Below are positions 36,742 through 45,580 of a stretch of DNA of 64,000 nucleotides, one piece after another. Location of the stretch: NCBI GenBank assembly GCA_023402395.1, contig JAEYGI010000040.1:806001-870000 (forward strand), read 5' to 3'. Numbering within the stretch: the stretch's first letter is position 1; each line of letters starts with the position of its first letter. A program made the translations under genes and the position numbers. The notes under the pieces were generated by a model. It saw nothing but the letters and a program-made list of their open reading frames with translations, was not told the DNA's origin and ran no database searches. The stretch comes from Bacillota bacterium (GTDB lineage Bacteria; Bacillota; UBA4882; UBA8346).

Positions 36742-37131
36742 TTGGCTTCAAAGATAAGAGTCATGATCGTCGATGACATCCTCGAAACGCGCCAGAACCT
36801 GAAACGGCTCCTGGAATTGGAAGATGACATGGAAGTCATTGGTGAAGCCGGTGACGGCGAAGAAGCCTTGATAAAGGCTTCTCAATTAAAACCGGATATC
36901 GTTTTGATGGATATCAATATGCCGGTCTTGGATGGAATACAGGCCACCGAACGGATGTCTCTCAAATACCCGCAGATCGCTGTGATCATTCTGTCCGTCC
37001 AGGGAGAACAGGAATATCTCCGCAAAGCGATGACCGCTGGCGCCAGCGAGTATTTAACCAAACCGCCCGGCAGCGATGAATTGGTTCAAACCGTCCGTAA
37101 TGTCTATGGTGTCGAACGGCAAAGAGAATGA
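36742..37131 (+). CDS. Stand-alone receiver-domain protein
   Basis: A single CheY-like receiver of about 129 residues: acidic pair in VMIVDDI, phosphorylated Asp in IVLMDINMPVLDG, and Lys in YLTKPP. There is no output domain. In Tad loci of Clostridia a similar receiver heads the CpaE ATPase, so with the neighbouring Flp pilin this may be a cut-down CpaE or an independent regulator. TTG 36742 is preferred because AGGTGA precedes it by five bases; GTG 36733 is possible. Confidence 0.8.
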   Translation: MASKIRVMIVDDILETRQNLKRLLELEDDMEVIGEAGDGEEALIKASQLKPDIVLMDINMPVLDGIQATERMSLKYPQIAVIILSVQGEQEYLRKAMTAGASEYLTKPPGSDELVQTVRNVYGVERQRE

Positions 37132-37340
37132 CCCAAAATTTCACCCGTTTTTTTCCGGCTCTGGTCAATGGTCAATATGGAACCGCAGAAAACGGCACAC
37201 CGAAGATGCTACCCATGACATATATTATAACTATTCGGTCTGAACCTTATTGCCGACTTGATTTGAAGCAGCGACCGGACCACTTGGATTCGCCAATATC
37301 CGCCCGAAAATTCATTCTCCGGCTTCAAAAACAAAACACC

Positions 37341-37409
37341 CATGATTGCCATTCAACGCCAACAGCGTTGGGTTAGTCGGCCGGTTTCAGCGTTGAATTA
37401 AAAATCATG
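37341..37409 (+). promoter_or_regulatory. Two-state hairpin leader of the nucleoside kinase gene
   Basis: The strand ATTCAACGC (37351-37359) can pair with GCGTTG at 37365-37370 or with GCGTTGAAT at 37390-37398, but not both. The longer form is extended by CATGATT (37341) with AATCATG (37403). It ends 20 bases before the ATG at 37430, so it could act as an RNA switch or translational control. Confidence 0.45.
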
Positions 37410-37429
37410 CGCCCGTGGAGGTTTAAAAA

Positions 37430-39097
37430 ATGAACCAACAGCTCGATTTTATTCTCCCCGATGGGAGCTTGATAACTCATGAAAAGGGACTTCCTTTGTT
37501 GCTAATTGCAAAAGAATTGCAAAGGCGCCATTCGTCACCAATCGTTGCGTTTAAGCTGAACAATGAATTGCATGACTTGTCGTTTATTCCCGGAACCGGC
37601 GGCAAATTAGTTCCCATTGATCTTTCGGTCGAGGATGGCGTTCGCGTCTACTCCCGGAGTTTGACTCTGGTTTTAATTAAAGCCGCCTCCGATCTGTTCC
37701 CGAATTGTAAAGTCCGCATCGAACATTCACTGAGCAAAGGCATTTATGGCGAGATTGACTTTGAAAACAAACAACCGTTCACTGCGGCGGAATGCGCCCA
37801 AATCGCCCGGAAGATGAAGGAAATCATTCAGTCCGATCTGCCGATTGCCAAAGAAACCGTACCGCTCGCTCAGGCTATTGCCTATTTCGAACATCAGGGA
37901 CAGCTTGACAAGGTTCGATTACTCCGGTTCAAACAAACTCCCGAAGTCCATTTGTGCCATTGCGCCGATTTTAAAGGGTATTTTTATGGATATATGCTTC
38001 CTTCCACTGGTTATTTGCGCCAATTTGAACTTAAATATTATTTGCACGGGTTTATCCTGTTGTTTCCGGGCGTATCTAATCCAACCGCGGTTCCGGAATT
38101 CGTGGAGCAACGAAAATTGGCCCGGGTTTTCTATGAATTCGAACGGTGGGGGGAAATTCTCGAAGTGGGCGATGTCGGTTCCCTGAACCTCCAAATCGCT
38201 GCCGGCAAAGGCGGGGAGTTGGTTCGAATCGCAGAGGCCTTGCATGAAAAAAAGATTGCGCAGATCGCCGATATGATTGCCAAGGATCGCGAACGGATCC
38301 GGACCATTCTGATCGCCGGGCCTTCTTCATCCGGAAAAACAACTTTCGCGCAGCGATTGTCGGTTCAGTTGCGGGTGAATGGGCTCAAACCGGTCTCCAT
38401 TTCTATCGATGATTTTTTTGTGGATCGCCGGGATACGCCCGTCGGCCCCGACGGATTGCCTGATTTCGAAAGCCTGGATGCCATTGATGTCCGGTTATTC
38501 AATGAATGTCTTACTTCCCTTATCCACGGAGTTCCCGCCCAATTGCCGCAGTACAATTTTCAGCAAGGTCAACGGGAATGGCGGCCGGAACCAATCCAGA
38601 TCTCCGCTGATCAGCCAATCATCATCGAAGGGATTCACGGGTTGAATGACAAGCTGACCGCCGATATTCCGAAACACAATAAATTCAAAATTTATGTAAG
38701 TGCCTTAACGCAACTAAACATCGATGATCACAACCGCATTCCTACTACTGACAATCGGATTATCCGGCGAATCGTCCGGGATAATCAATTCCGCGGCCAC
38801 GACGCCTTAACTACCATCGGTCTGTGGCCGATGGTCCGGCGCGGCGAGGAAAAACATATCTTTCCTTATCAAGAGGAAGCCGATGTGATGTTCAATTCGG
38901 CGTTGATTTATGAATTGGCGGTTTTAAAACATTATGCTGAACCGCTGCTTGAAAAAATAACCACCGAGGTTCCGGAGTATACCGAAGCCAAACGCTTATT
39001 GAAGTTTCTCAGCTATTTCATGCCGCTGGATGATTCGGAAGTGCCGCCGAACTCTATTATCCGTGAGTTTATCGGCAATAGTTGTTTTGTCAAATGA
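37430..39097 (+). CDS. Uridine kinase-like nucleoside kinase with TGS/ThrRS-like N-terminus
   Basis: A 555-residue fusion. Residues about 1-65 look like a TGS domain, and 66-270 resemble the threonyl-tRNA synthetase second additional domain, including HSLSKGIYGEIDF. From about 290 there is a P-loop kinase of the uridine kinase/phosphoribulokinase type, with GPSSSGKTT at 297-305, then SIDDFFVDR and IIEGIHGLN. Such proteins are conserved in Clostridia as putative uridine kinases, and the true substrate is unproven. GTGGAGG precedes the ATG, and a possible RNA switch lies upstream. Confidence 0.88.
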   Translation: MNQQLDFILPDGSLITHEKGLPLLLIAKELQRRHSSPIVAFKLNNELHDLSFIPGTGGKLVPIDLSVEDGVRVYSRSLTLVLIKAASDLFPNCKVRIEHSLSKGIYGEIDFENKQPFTAAECAQIARKMKEIIQSDLPIAKETVPLAQAIAYFEHQGQLDKVRLLRFKQTPEVHLCHCADFKGYFYGYMLPSTGYLRQFELKYYLHGFILLFPGVSNPTAVPEFVEQRKLARVFYEFERWGEILEVGDVGSLNLQIAAGKGGELVRIAEALHEKKIAQIADMIAKDRERIRTILIAGPSSSGKTTFAQRLSVQLRVNGLKPVSISIDDFFVDRRDTPVGPDGLPDFESLDAIDVRLFNECLTSLIHGVPAQLPQYNFQQGQREWRPEPIQISADQPIIIEGIHGLNDKLTADIPKHNKFKIYVSALTQLNIDDHNRIPTTDNRIIRRIVRDNQFRGHDALTTIGLWPMVRRGEEKHIFPYQEEADVMFNSALIYELAVLKHYAEPLLEKITTEVPEYTEAKRLLKFLSYFMPLDDSEVPPNSIIREFIGNSCFVK

Positions 39098-39430
39098 CTG
39101 AAGCGGCGACACAACTTTGGGTTTGGGGACCTTTGGACCCATTCCAACCCGGATTTCTTGACTCCAAAAGCCGGTAATGGTAAAATAATCTGGTCTCGTC
39201 GGTCCGTAAAAACGGATCGTTTTTGGTGTAGTCGCCCCCGGAACTAACCAATCTTGCCATTCGTTAAAAAGGATATGGATTGGCCGGAGGAAAATGGAGG
39301 ATCTTCCGCATGAACCGCGAATTTAAATAAAGTTTGATTGTTGCATGATCCGAAAAAGCAACGGTGGATTTATGCGCATCGCGGGTCAGAAATAAGAATA
39401 ATCCGGAATTTTTGAAAATCAGGTGAATGA
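39098..39430. other. Intergenic region with terminator, otherwise empty
   Basis: About 330 bases. Apart from the terminator at 39200-39224 I see no reading frame or motif. It should also contain the promoter of the site-2 protease-like gene, which I could not locate. Confidence 0.5.
39200..39224 (+). terminator. Terminator after the nucleoside kinase gene
   Basis: Stem CGGTCCGT/ACGGATCG with one G-U pair around an A-rich loop, then five T. Confidence 0.75.
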
Positions 39431-40087
39431 ATGAATCATATCGTTAACTACCTCTTCAGCATGTTATTGTCTTTGCCCTGGATCTTGCTGGCCATCGTCT
39501 TTCATGAGTTTTGCCACGCCTGGGTATCCAACCGGTTGGGCGATCCTACTCCCAAATTGGAAGGACGCCTTTCGCTAAATCCATTAGTTCATGTCGATCC
39601 CCTTGGAATTCTCGCTTTGGTGATCTTTCATTTCGGCTGGGCCAAACCGGTGATGATCAACCCGAACTATTACCGTGATCCGCTGCGGGGCACATTGTGG
39701 GTCTCCTTGGCCGGACCGGCCGGCAACTTTATGCTGGCGATATTGTTTGCACTAGTGATTCGCTTCTTTAATTTCTTTGATCTGTGGTACCTCATCAATC
39801 CCTTGATCCACAGCGCGGGAATCTCGTTTTTAGAATATTTCCTGCTGGGTCTGGCCATCAATCTTGGGTTTGGATTTTTCAATCTGATTCCGGTTCCACC
39901 ACTGGACGGCTCGAAGATTTTGCGTTTTTTCATCCGAGGTAGAGCCGGCCTATGGTTTGACCGTTTCGAAAATTTCGGCATTATCGTTCTGATCGCTTTT
40001 CTATATTTAGGCGTGATCGGCTGGGTGCTGGTGCCGGCCGTTAGATTTTCTTCATTTATTTTGACTGGTTATTCAATTATTTTTTAA
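39431..40087 (+). CDS. Site-2 protease-like membrane metalloprotease (M50)
   Basis: A small M50 protease of 218 residues. The zinc motif HEFCH is at 25-29 within the first membrane helix, and the third ligand Asp is in LIPVPPLDGSK near 155. No PDZ domain is present, so it is the minimal type, common in Firmicutes next to scpAB. Substrate unknown. Confidence 0.9.
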   Translation: MNHIVNYLFSMLLSLPWILLAIVFHEFCHAWVSNRLGDPTPKLEGRLSLNPLVHVDPLGILALVIFHFGWAKPVMINPNYYRDPLRGTLWVSLAGPAGNFMLAILFALVIRFFNFFDLWYLINPLIHSAGISFLEYFLLGLAINLGFGFFNLIPVPPLDGSKILRFFIRGRAGLWFDRFENFGIIVLIAFLYLGVIGWVLVPAVRFSSFILTGYSIIF

Positions 40088-40099
40088 GGTGGTTGAATA

Positions 40100-40624
40100 T
40101 TGGGAATCATAAAGCGCATTATGAATTCCTGGACCTCTTCGTTGACATCGGAAGATTATCAGTTGATCGAGATTTATTTGGACGATCCCGGAAAATTTCT
40201 CTTTTTTCAAATGGAGAAGATCGATCAGCTGCATGCTTTAGCGGTAACCAGGACCATTATGTTTGAAACCGAATTCATGAGTGGCTTGGATCGCCACAGT
40301 TTAATAAAAGCTGCTCTCTTGCATGATATCGGAAAGGTGCGAGGTGATTTCGGCCTGATTAGCCGGATTGCAGTCGGAATGGTGCGCCGGATATTTCCAA
40401 TCCTCCGCGGTAAATTGGCGTTCACGCAGCCGGCCACTTGGTGGGAAAAAATTCGTTATGGATTTTATGTAGATCTGATTCATCCATCCCGAGGTGCGTA
40501 TATGGCCGAAACCTTCGGAATTGAACCCATGGTGGTGGAATTGATCCGGCGTCATCATGATCCGGCCCGCCAGGACCAGAGTCCGGAATTGACTTGGCTT
40601 CAGAACGCCGACAATAAAAATTAG
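40100..40624 (+). CDS. HD-domain phosphohydrolase-like protein
   Basis: A 174-residue protein with the HD metal motif ALLHDIGK near 74-81 and further His residues in RRHHDPA. HD proteins are usually phosphohydrolases on nucleotides or cyclic dinucleotides; the substrate cannot be told. The start is TTG after AAGGTGG. It directly abuts scpA, which begins on the next base after its stop. Confidence 0.85.
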   Translation: MGIIKRIMNSWTSSLTSEDYQLIEIYLDDPGKFLFFQMEKIDQLHALAVTRTIMFETEFMSGLDRHSLIKAALLHDIGKVRGDFGLISRIAVGMVRRIFPILRGKLAFTQPATWWEKIRYGFYVDLIHPSRGAYMAETFGIEPMVVELIRRHHDPARQDQSPELTWLQNADNKN

Positions 40625-41371
40625 ATGACGATGGATTACGAAATTTCGCTGGATGTTTTTCAAGGCCCGTTGGACCTGTTGTTGCACCTCATTGAGAAAA
40701 ACGAGATTGATATTTATAATATTCCGATTGCATTAATTACAGAAAAATATCTGGAATACCTTCGGACGATCCAATTGCTGAACTTGGAGACCGTAGGTGA
40801 TTTTTTGGTAATGGCCGCCACTTTGATGCAGATCAAGGCGAAACTGCTGCTTCCAGTCGGCGTTGAAGACGCCGAGGAGGAGGCCGCCGACGAGGATCCG
40901 CGTTGGGAGTTGGCGCGGAAATTGATCGAGTATAAAAAAATCAAGGATGCTTCCCATACACTGCAGGAACTGGAGAGCCAGCAACTAAAAGTCTATATTC
41001 GTACCAGCGGAGATTTTGCCGATCTAAAAATCGCTCCAGAGACCAATCCGCTCAAAAGCTTATCTATATGGGATCTGATGGAAGCTTTTAAGGATATTTT
41101 GGACAGCCTGGAGGTAAAGGAAATTAACTCCATCCCTAAGCAGGAAGTCTCAGTGAAACAACGGATGACCGAAATTATCGACTTAATTAACGCCGAAGGC
41201 CGGGTCTTCTTTAAGAAAATGTTCAGCCACGTCGCGACCAAGATCGGACTGATCACTTGCTTTCTGGCCATACTCGAACTGATCCGCGTTAAACAAATTG
41301 TCGTGTTTCAGGAGCAATTATTTGGAGAAATCATGTTAACCCTTCCGGAAAAGGTGAGTAATCCCTTATGA
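40625..41371 (+). CDS. scpA: Segregation and condensation protein A
   Basis: The kleisin that bridges the heads of SMC in chromosome condensation. The N-terminal LDVFQGPLDLLLHLIEKNEIDIYNIP is the typical SMC neck-binding motif, and the C-terminus is a winged helix. Length is 248 residues. No clear ribosome site; translation may be coupled to the HD gene. It overlaps scpB by four bases. Confidence 0.95.
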   Translation: MTMDYEISLDVFQGPLDLLLHLIEKNEIDIYNIPIALITEKYLEYLRTIQLLNLETVGDFLVMAATLMQIKAKLLLPVGVEDAEEEAADEDPRWELARKLIEYKKIKDASHTLQELESQQLKVYIRTSGDFADLKIAPETNPLKSLSIWDLMEAFKDILDSLEVKEINSIPKQEVSVKQRMTEIIDLINAEGRVFFKKMFSHVATKIGLITCFLAILELIRVKQIVVFQEQLFGEIMLTLPEKVSNPL

Positions 41372-41973
41372 ATCTGATCATGGCGCGCGCGGTAATTGAA
41401 TCATTGGTCTTCGCTTCCTCGGAACCGCTCACTTCCAAGACCATTGCGGAAGTCGTTGGTATCAACGATCATACGGTAAAACAGATAATTTCGGACTTAA
41501 TTGCGGATTACCAAAGTGCCAAAAGAGGCATTCAGATTATGGAAGTCGCCAATGGGTATCAATTTTGCACCCATCCCGAATGTGCCCCTTATATTGAAAA
41601 ATTACATAAAACTCCTCGAAACGTCGGGCTATCGCAAGCCGCCATCGAAACATTGGCGATTGTAGCGTATAAGCAACCGATTACCAAAGCCGAAATCGAA
41701 GCATTGCGGGGGGTCAGCGTCGAGAGTTCCTTGGCGAATCTATCGGATAAAAATTTAATTGAAGAAGCCGGTCGAAAAGATGCTCCAGGACGTCCCATTC
41801 TTTATCGTACCACTAAACAGTTCTTGAAATATTTTGGTTTGAATCATCTTAACGAGTTACCGAAGATCCCCGATTGGGTCAGCCCGCATGACCAGGCTTT
41901 ACCGATCATGGCAACAACGGAGGAAAAGACAGATGAAGGAATTCATAAGCAAGATTTTGAAAATCCAGTTTAA
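41368..41973 (+). CDS. scpB: Segregation and condensation protein B
   Basis: Two winged-helix domains that bind the middle of ScpA in the SMC complex. The conserved segment LSQAAIETLAIVAYKQPITKAEIEALRGV-type (about 90-115) and RPILYRTT are visible. Length is 201 residues. It starts inside scpA (ATGA) and its end overlaps the next small gene. Confidence 0.94.
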   Translation: MNLIMARAVIESLVFASSEPLTSKTIAEVVGINDHTVKQIISDLIADYQSAKRGIQIMEVANGYQFCTHPECAPYIEKLHKTPRNVGLSQAAIETLAIVAYKQPITKAEIEALRGVSVESSLANLSDKNLIEEAGRKDAPGRPILYRTTKQFLKYFGLNHLNELPKIPDWVSPHDQALPIMATTEEKTDEGIHKQDFENPV

Positions 41974-42253
41974 CCGAGACAATAACTATTATTCCGGCCT
42001 ACTTTTAATGGTTCTCGGCATTGCTTCGATCTTTTGGTATCTGAAATTCGACTTATTTGAACCCTTGGCCTTTTTAATCACGTTTTTGGTGATCGGTTGG
42101 GGGTTTGTGCTGGTATGGAAGAGCGACAATGACTTGCGGTTCCAACAAGCCCAACAACGCATCAATGAATTGGAAGAGTTGATTCTCGAACAACACCGGC
42201 CAATATCCAGACACTTGCGGAAATACAGGATTCGGCGTAGCAAAAACTACTAA
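41933..42253 (+). CDS. Small two-helix membrane protein downstream of scpB
   Basis: ATG 41933 has GGAGGA eight bases upstream and gives 106 residues. There are two membrane helices (about 18-36 and 41-60), followed by a charged, Gln-rich helical tail with an Arg-rich end. It overlaps scpB by 41 bases in another frame, so it is co-transcribed. I do not recognise a family. The tail could be a short cytosolic coiled coil. Confidence 0.6.
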   Translation: MKEFISKILKIQFNRDNNYYSGLLLMVLGIASIFWYLKFDLFEPLAFLITFLVIGWGFVLVWKSDNDLRFQQAQQRINELEELILEQHRPISRHLRKYRIRRSKNY

Positions 42254-42338
42254 GAATGTTAAGAGTCGGTTGGCCTCGGACTTCTTCCGGGCAGTACAAT
42301 CAACTAACTGACATGGATGTAACAAACATTTTAATGGA

Positions 42339-42358
42339 ACCTGCCAACGCAGGTTTTT
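42339..42358 (+). terminator. Terminator of the scpAB operon
   Basis: Stem ACCTGC/GCAGGT around CAAC, followed by T-rich sequence. Confidence 0.78.
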
Positions 42359-42380
42359 AAATCTTTTAGCGGTGAAAGCC

Positions 42381-43544
42381 ATGCAAACTTCCTACGGTAA
42401 AATTGAAAAGATTCTCTTCGACAGTCCGGAACTCCAAGAACTGCTGGTCCGGATTGAAGCGAAAACGGAGCCGGAGCGGGCATATAACTATCCTGATTTA
42501 AATCGAAAACTCGCTGTGGGTGAGAGTGTGTTGTTAAATACGGTCGCGGTCGAACTGGGATTGGGGACCGGAGGCCGTCATTTTGTCGTTCCTCAGGGGA
42601 GGGAAGTCAATAACCCTCTACATAGCGGGCATATCATGAAATTAAGGTATACGCCCTGGCAGTTCCCGGTATTGGCCGCCGAGGAAGAAGAAAGTCCATT
42701 TCACCAACAATTACTGGAAGCTCAAGATTTAAAACGGGTTCCGGTGGTAATCGCACCGCTGCATAGTATGCTTCCCGGGATTATCCTGGGATTTCGCGCC
42801 TGCTTTCCGAGAGAGCCCCGGATTGCCTATATCATGACTGATAGCGCCGCGTTACCGATCGCTTTAAGTCATTTGGTGCGCCAACTCAAGTCCGCTGATT
42901 TATTGCAGACTACGATTACCGCCGGGCACTCCTTCGGCGGTGATTTGGAAACGGTGAGCATACCTTCAGCGCTGATTGCCGCAATCGAGGCCGCTCAAGC
43001 GGATCTAATCGTTTGCGCGCTGGGCCCGGGAATCGTCGGAACTGGGACCCGGTTGGGCTTTAGCGGCATCGAACAATCGTGGATAATCGATCTGGTTCAT
43101 CGTCTTAACGGGATTCCAGTGGTTGCCCCACGTCTGAGCACCGCCGATGCCAGAGAACGGCATTTCGGGTTGAGTCACCATACCATTACCATTCTGGATC
43201 TGGCCAATCACCCCGCGTTAGTGGGCGTCTCAACCCGCTGTCCCGAATCCTTGCTACAAACTATTCGCACCAAAGCCGAGTCATTCCGGCTTTTGGAACG
43301 GCATCAATGGTTCATGGTCGACGATCCTGACGCCGGCCAGCTCTTTGAAGCCAGTCAAATCAACGTTAAGACAATGGGGCGGACTTTTCAGGAAGACCCC
43401 TGGTTTTTTCAAAGTTCGGTAACAGCCGGGGTTCTAGCCGGATCGGCCGTAACTGACGGCGATAATTTTCAGAAACGGAATGAGAGGATATGTAATGAAA
43501 GACCAACTGACCGAACTACCCCTGAACAAACAGCTAATTCATAA
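42381..43544 (+). CDS. DUF3866 family protein
   Basis: A 387-residue protein matching DUF3866, conserved in Clostridia beside the Nudix and spoIIM genes. Notable segments are LGTGGRHFVVPQG, APLHSMLPGI, TAGHSFGGDLE and ALGPGIVGTGT. The alternating beta/alpha segments suggest a nucleotide- or metabolite-binding fold, but no activity is known. ATG 42381 fits the conserved N-terminus; GTG 42372 lies upstream. The 3' end overlaps the Nudix gene by 50 bases. Confidence 0.85.
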   Translation: MQTSYGKIEKILFDSPELQELLVRIEAKTEPERAYNYPDLNRKLAVGESVLLNTVAVELGLGTGGRHFVVPQGREVNNPLHSGHIMKLRYTPWQFPVLAAEEEESPFHQQLLEAQDLKRVPVVIAPLHSMLPGIILGFRACFPREPRIAYIMTDSAALPIALSHLVRQLKSADLLQTTITAGHSFGGDLETVSIPSALIAAIEAAQADLIVCALGPGIVGTGTRLGFSGIEQSWIIDLVHRLNGIPVVAPRLSTADARERHFGLSHHTITILDLANHPALVGVSTRCPESLLQTIRTKAESFRLLERHQWFMVDDPDAGQLFEASQINVKTMGRTFQEDPWFFQSSVTAGVLAGSAVTDGDNFQKRNERICNERPTDRTTPEQTANS

Positions 43545-44037
43545 AGGTAAGTTTCTTGAATATCATCTAGATCACGTTCAGCTTCCCAATGGAAGAACCT
43601 CTACCCGAGAATACCTTCGCCATCCTGGTGCGGTAGCCGCGGTTCCACTTCTTCCAGATGGACGAATCATAATGGTCCGGCAGTTCCGTTATCCGATTGG
43701 GCAAGCCTTATTGGAAATTCCCGCCGGAAAACTGGACCCAGGCGAAGAACCTCTTGAATGCGTCCGACGTGAGCTCTCCGAGGAAATCGGCTTTGAACCC
43801 CGGACCATCATCCATTTGACATCGATCTGGACGACTCCCGGTTTTACCAATGAGATCATCCATCTTTATTTGGCCAAGGATTTAATTTCGTTACAAAGGG
43901 AGCTGGATTTTGATGAATTTCTTGAACCGGTATATATGACCCGGGAAGAGATCTTTGCATTGCTGGACAACGCTCAAGTGGTTGACGGCAAAACCGCGCT
44001 TGCCTTATCTTACATTGAAAGACATCAATTATGGTAA
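43495..44037 (+). CDS. nudF: ADP-ribose pyrophosphatase (Nudix)
   Basis: Hydrolyses ADP-ribose and similar sugar nucleotides. The Nudix box GKLDPGEEPLECVRREL-SEEIGF (GX5EX7REUXEEXGU) is complete, and PAGKLD is typical of the NudF group. ATG 43495 lies eight bases after GAGAGG. Length is 180 residues. Confidence 0.93.
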   Translation: MKDQLTELPLNKQLIHKGKFLEYHLDHVQLPNGRTSTREYLRHPGAVAAVPLLPDGRIIMVRQFRYPIGQALLEIPAGKLDPGEEPLECVRRELSEEIGFEPRTIIHLTSIWTTPGFTNEIIHLYLAKDLISLQRELDFDEFLEPVYMTREEIFALLDNAQVVDGKTALALSYIERHQLW

Positions 44038-44108
44038 TAAAGGATCAAGAGGTACCATATATTCAAACCAATGGGATTGCTTGCAATAAAGGCAAGAAAG
44101 GTGATCGC

Positions 44109-44780
44109 GTGCAAACCGTCAGTATGACCATGAATGCTTCCGGCGCGGTGGAAGGGGCTAGACGTGGAGACATAGTGGTGATCGTGGACATCATCGATAT
44201 GTCGACTAGCGCTGAAGTGGCGATGGAAAGCGGCGCGGTTGCCATTTTCGGTGCGGCGCCCACAGGATGCAAGATACCAGTAAACATCAATGCGGATCGG
44301 ATTGGATATATTGCCGGAAAAACAGCGCTGAAGTATAAAACATCGCTGATCGTCGTCTCTGAACCCCGTTATGGTGAGGAGGCCGAGCGAAAGAAGCGGG
44401 CCGAGTCGGCGCTGATGGGGGTGTCCCGTTCCGGCGCGGAAGTGGAATTGATCGTTCCCAACATCGGGACCGAGCTTGAAAAACTGGCCGATTTTAACGG
44501 AAAAGTAGCATTGTTCATCTCGGATACCGGCGGAGCCGCTTTTGACGCCGCCTATAATAGCGGCGCCGCTTCGGTTTTAACCGCCACAGTGGTTCGAACG
44601 CCCGCCAAAAAGGGGATTGAACCCGCCCGGGCCGGAGTGGAACGGGCCATAGAGACCGCCAAGCGGCTTGAATGCGGGATTACCATCACGGCAGCCAGCG
44701 CCAATTCCATGGAAGATGTGCTGGCAACCCAATATTTAACGCAATTAATAATTAGCAGCGGTTTTCTGAATATTTCGTAG
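44109..44780 (+). CDS. Unrecognised protein, weakly ComB-like (phosphosulfolactate phosphatase fold)
   Basis: From GTG 44109, with AAAGGTGA upstream, the protein is 223 residues; a frame 26 codons longer exists without a site. It has a regular Rossmann-like alternation. VDIIDMSTSAEVAMESGA and, later, FISDTGGAAFDAA with VLTATVV sit where 2-phosphosulfolactate phosphatases have their Asp-rich and TTNGT segments. That resemblance is weak and from memory. It lies in the Nudix-spoIIM block. A genuine gene, but the function is unknown. Confidence 0.65.
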   Translation: MQTVSMTMNASGAVEGARRGDIVVIVDIIDMSTSAEVAMESGAVAIFGAAPTGCKIPVNINADRIGYIAGKTALKYKTSLIVVSEPRYGEEAERKKRAESALMGVSRSGAEVELIVPNIGTELEKLADFNGKVALFISDTGGAAFDAAYNSGAASVLTATVVRTPAKKGIEPARAGVERAIETAKRLECGITITAASANSMEDVLATQYLTQLIISSGFLNIS

Positions 44781-44855
44781 TCCGGCCCACAAATCCATAT
44801 CATATTTTCCCTCACTTGACCATAATATTTTAACAATGGACAAGGGGGGCAAACA

Positions 44856-45485
44856 ATGATTCTCTCAATCCGATTGCGTCAGAATATTCAGGATTATTTC
44901 AAAGAACGAATCTTTTTGTTTGCATTGATATTAATTTTGTTTTTAATGGGAATTATTTTCGGCGTTTTAGCGGCAGGAGTCTTAGAGAAAGAGCAACAAC
45001 ACGAACTAATCCGCTATGTAACCCAAGGTCTCCAAGGTGAAACTTTCTTTCAAAGCTCCATCTACACCCGGCAAACGGTCATCGCCAATCTTCAAACCGT
45101 TTTTTTCTTGTTTTTTATGGGGATCAGTGTGATCGGGGTTCCTTTGGCATTGCTGCTCATCTTTACACGGGGATTTGTTTTGGGCTTCAGCGGTGGATTT
45201 TTGTTTCAAGCCATGGGGCTCAAAGGGGTAGTACTGTCCATTACTGGGATTTTACCGCACAACCTGCTGGTGACACCGGCTTTGTTCCTAATGGTCATGG
45301 CTATTATCGACTGCGCCGCGGCATTAACGAAGATTCGTTTCACGAAACGGCAGGTATCGATCGGGGAAGAATTGATCAAATGCGCGGTCATCACGTTAAT
45401 TGTAATTGTAATGATGATCGCCGGAGGAGTCATTCAAGGTTATGTCACTCCGATAATTACTGCTTGGATAGGGAAAATAATTTGA
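44856..45485 (+). CDS. spoIIM: Stage II sporulation protein M
   Basis: A 209-residue membrane protein with five to six helices and the SpoIIM pattern, including FFMGISVIGVPLALLLIFTRG and GILPHNLLVTPALF. SpoIIM works with SpoIID and SpoIIP in dissolving septal peptidoglycan during engulfment, so the host forms or once formed endospores. AAGGGGG precedes the ATG. xerD follows, a common Clostridia pairing. Confidence 0.93.
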   Translation: MILSIRLRQNIQDYFKERIFLFALILILFLMGIIFGVLAAGVLEKEQQHELIRYVTQGLQGETFFQSSIYTRQTVIANLQTVFFLFFMGISVIGVPLALLLIFTRGFVLGFSGGFLFQAMGLKGVVLSITGILPHNLLVTPALFLMVMAIIDCAAALTKIRFTKRQVSIGEELIKCAVITLIVIVMMIAGGVIQGYVTPIITAWIGKII

Positions 45486-45580
45486 TTGGAAATTTTTCCT
45501 GTCTTTTAAAAAAAGGAGATGTCTCGAAATCCGTCGAAATTTAGAATATCGTGAAAGTTAACAAAAGGAGTTGACACCCA

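Noticed and set aside
37128..37376. Short plus-strand frame after the receiver gene
   Set aside because: No ribosome site, composition unlike a protein, and it runs into the hairpin leader.
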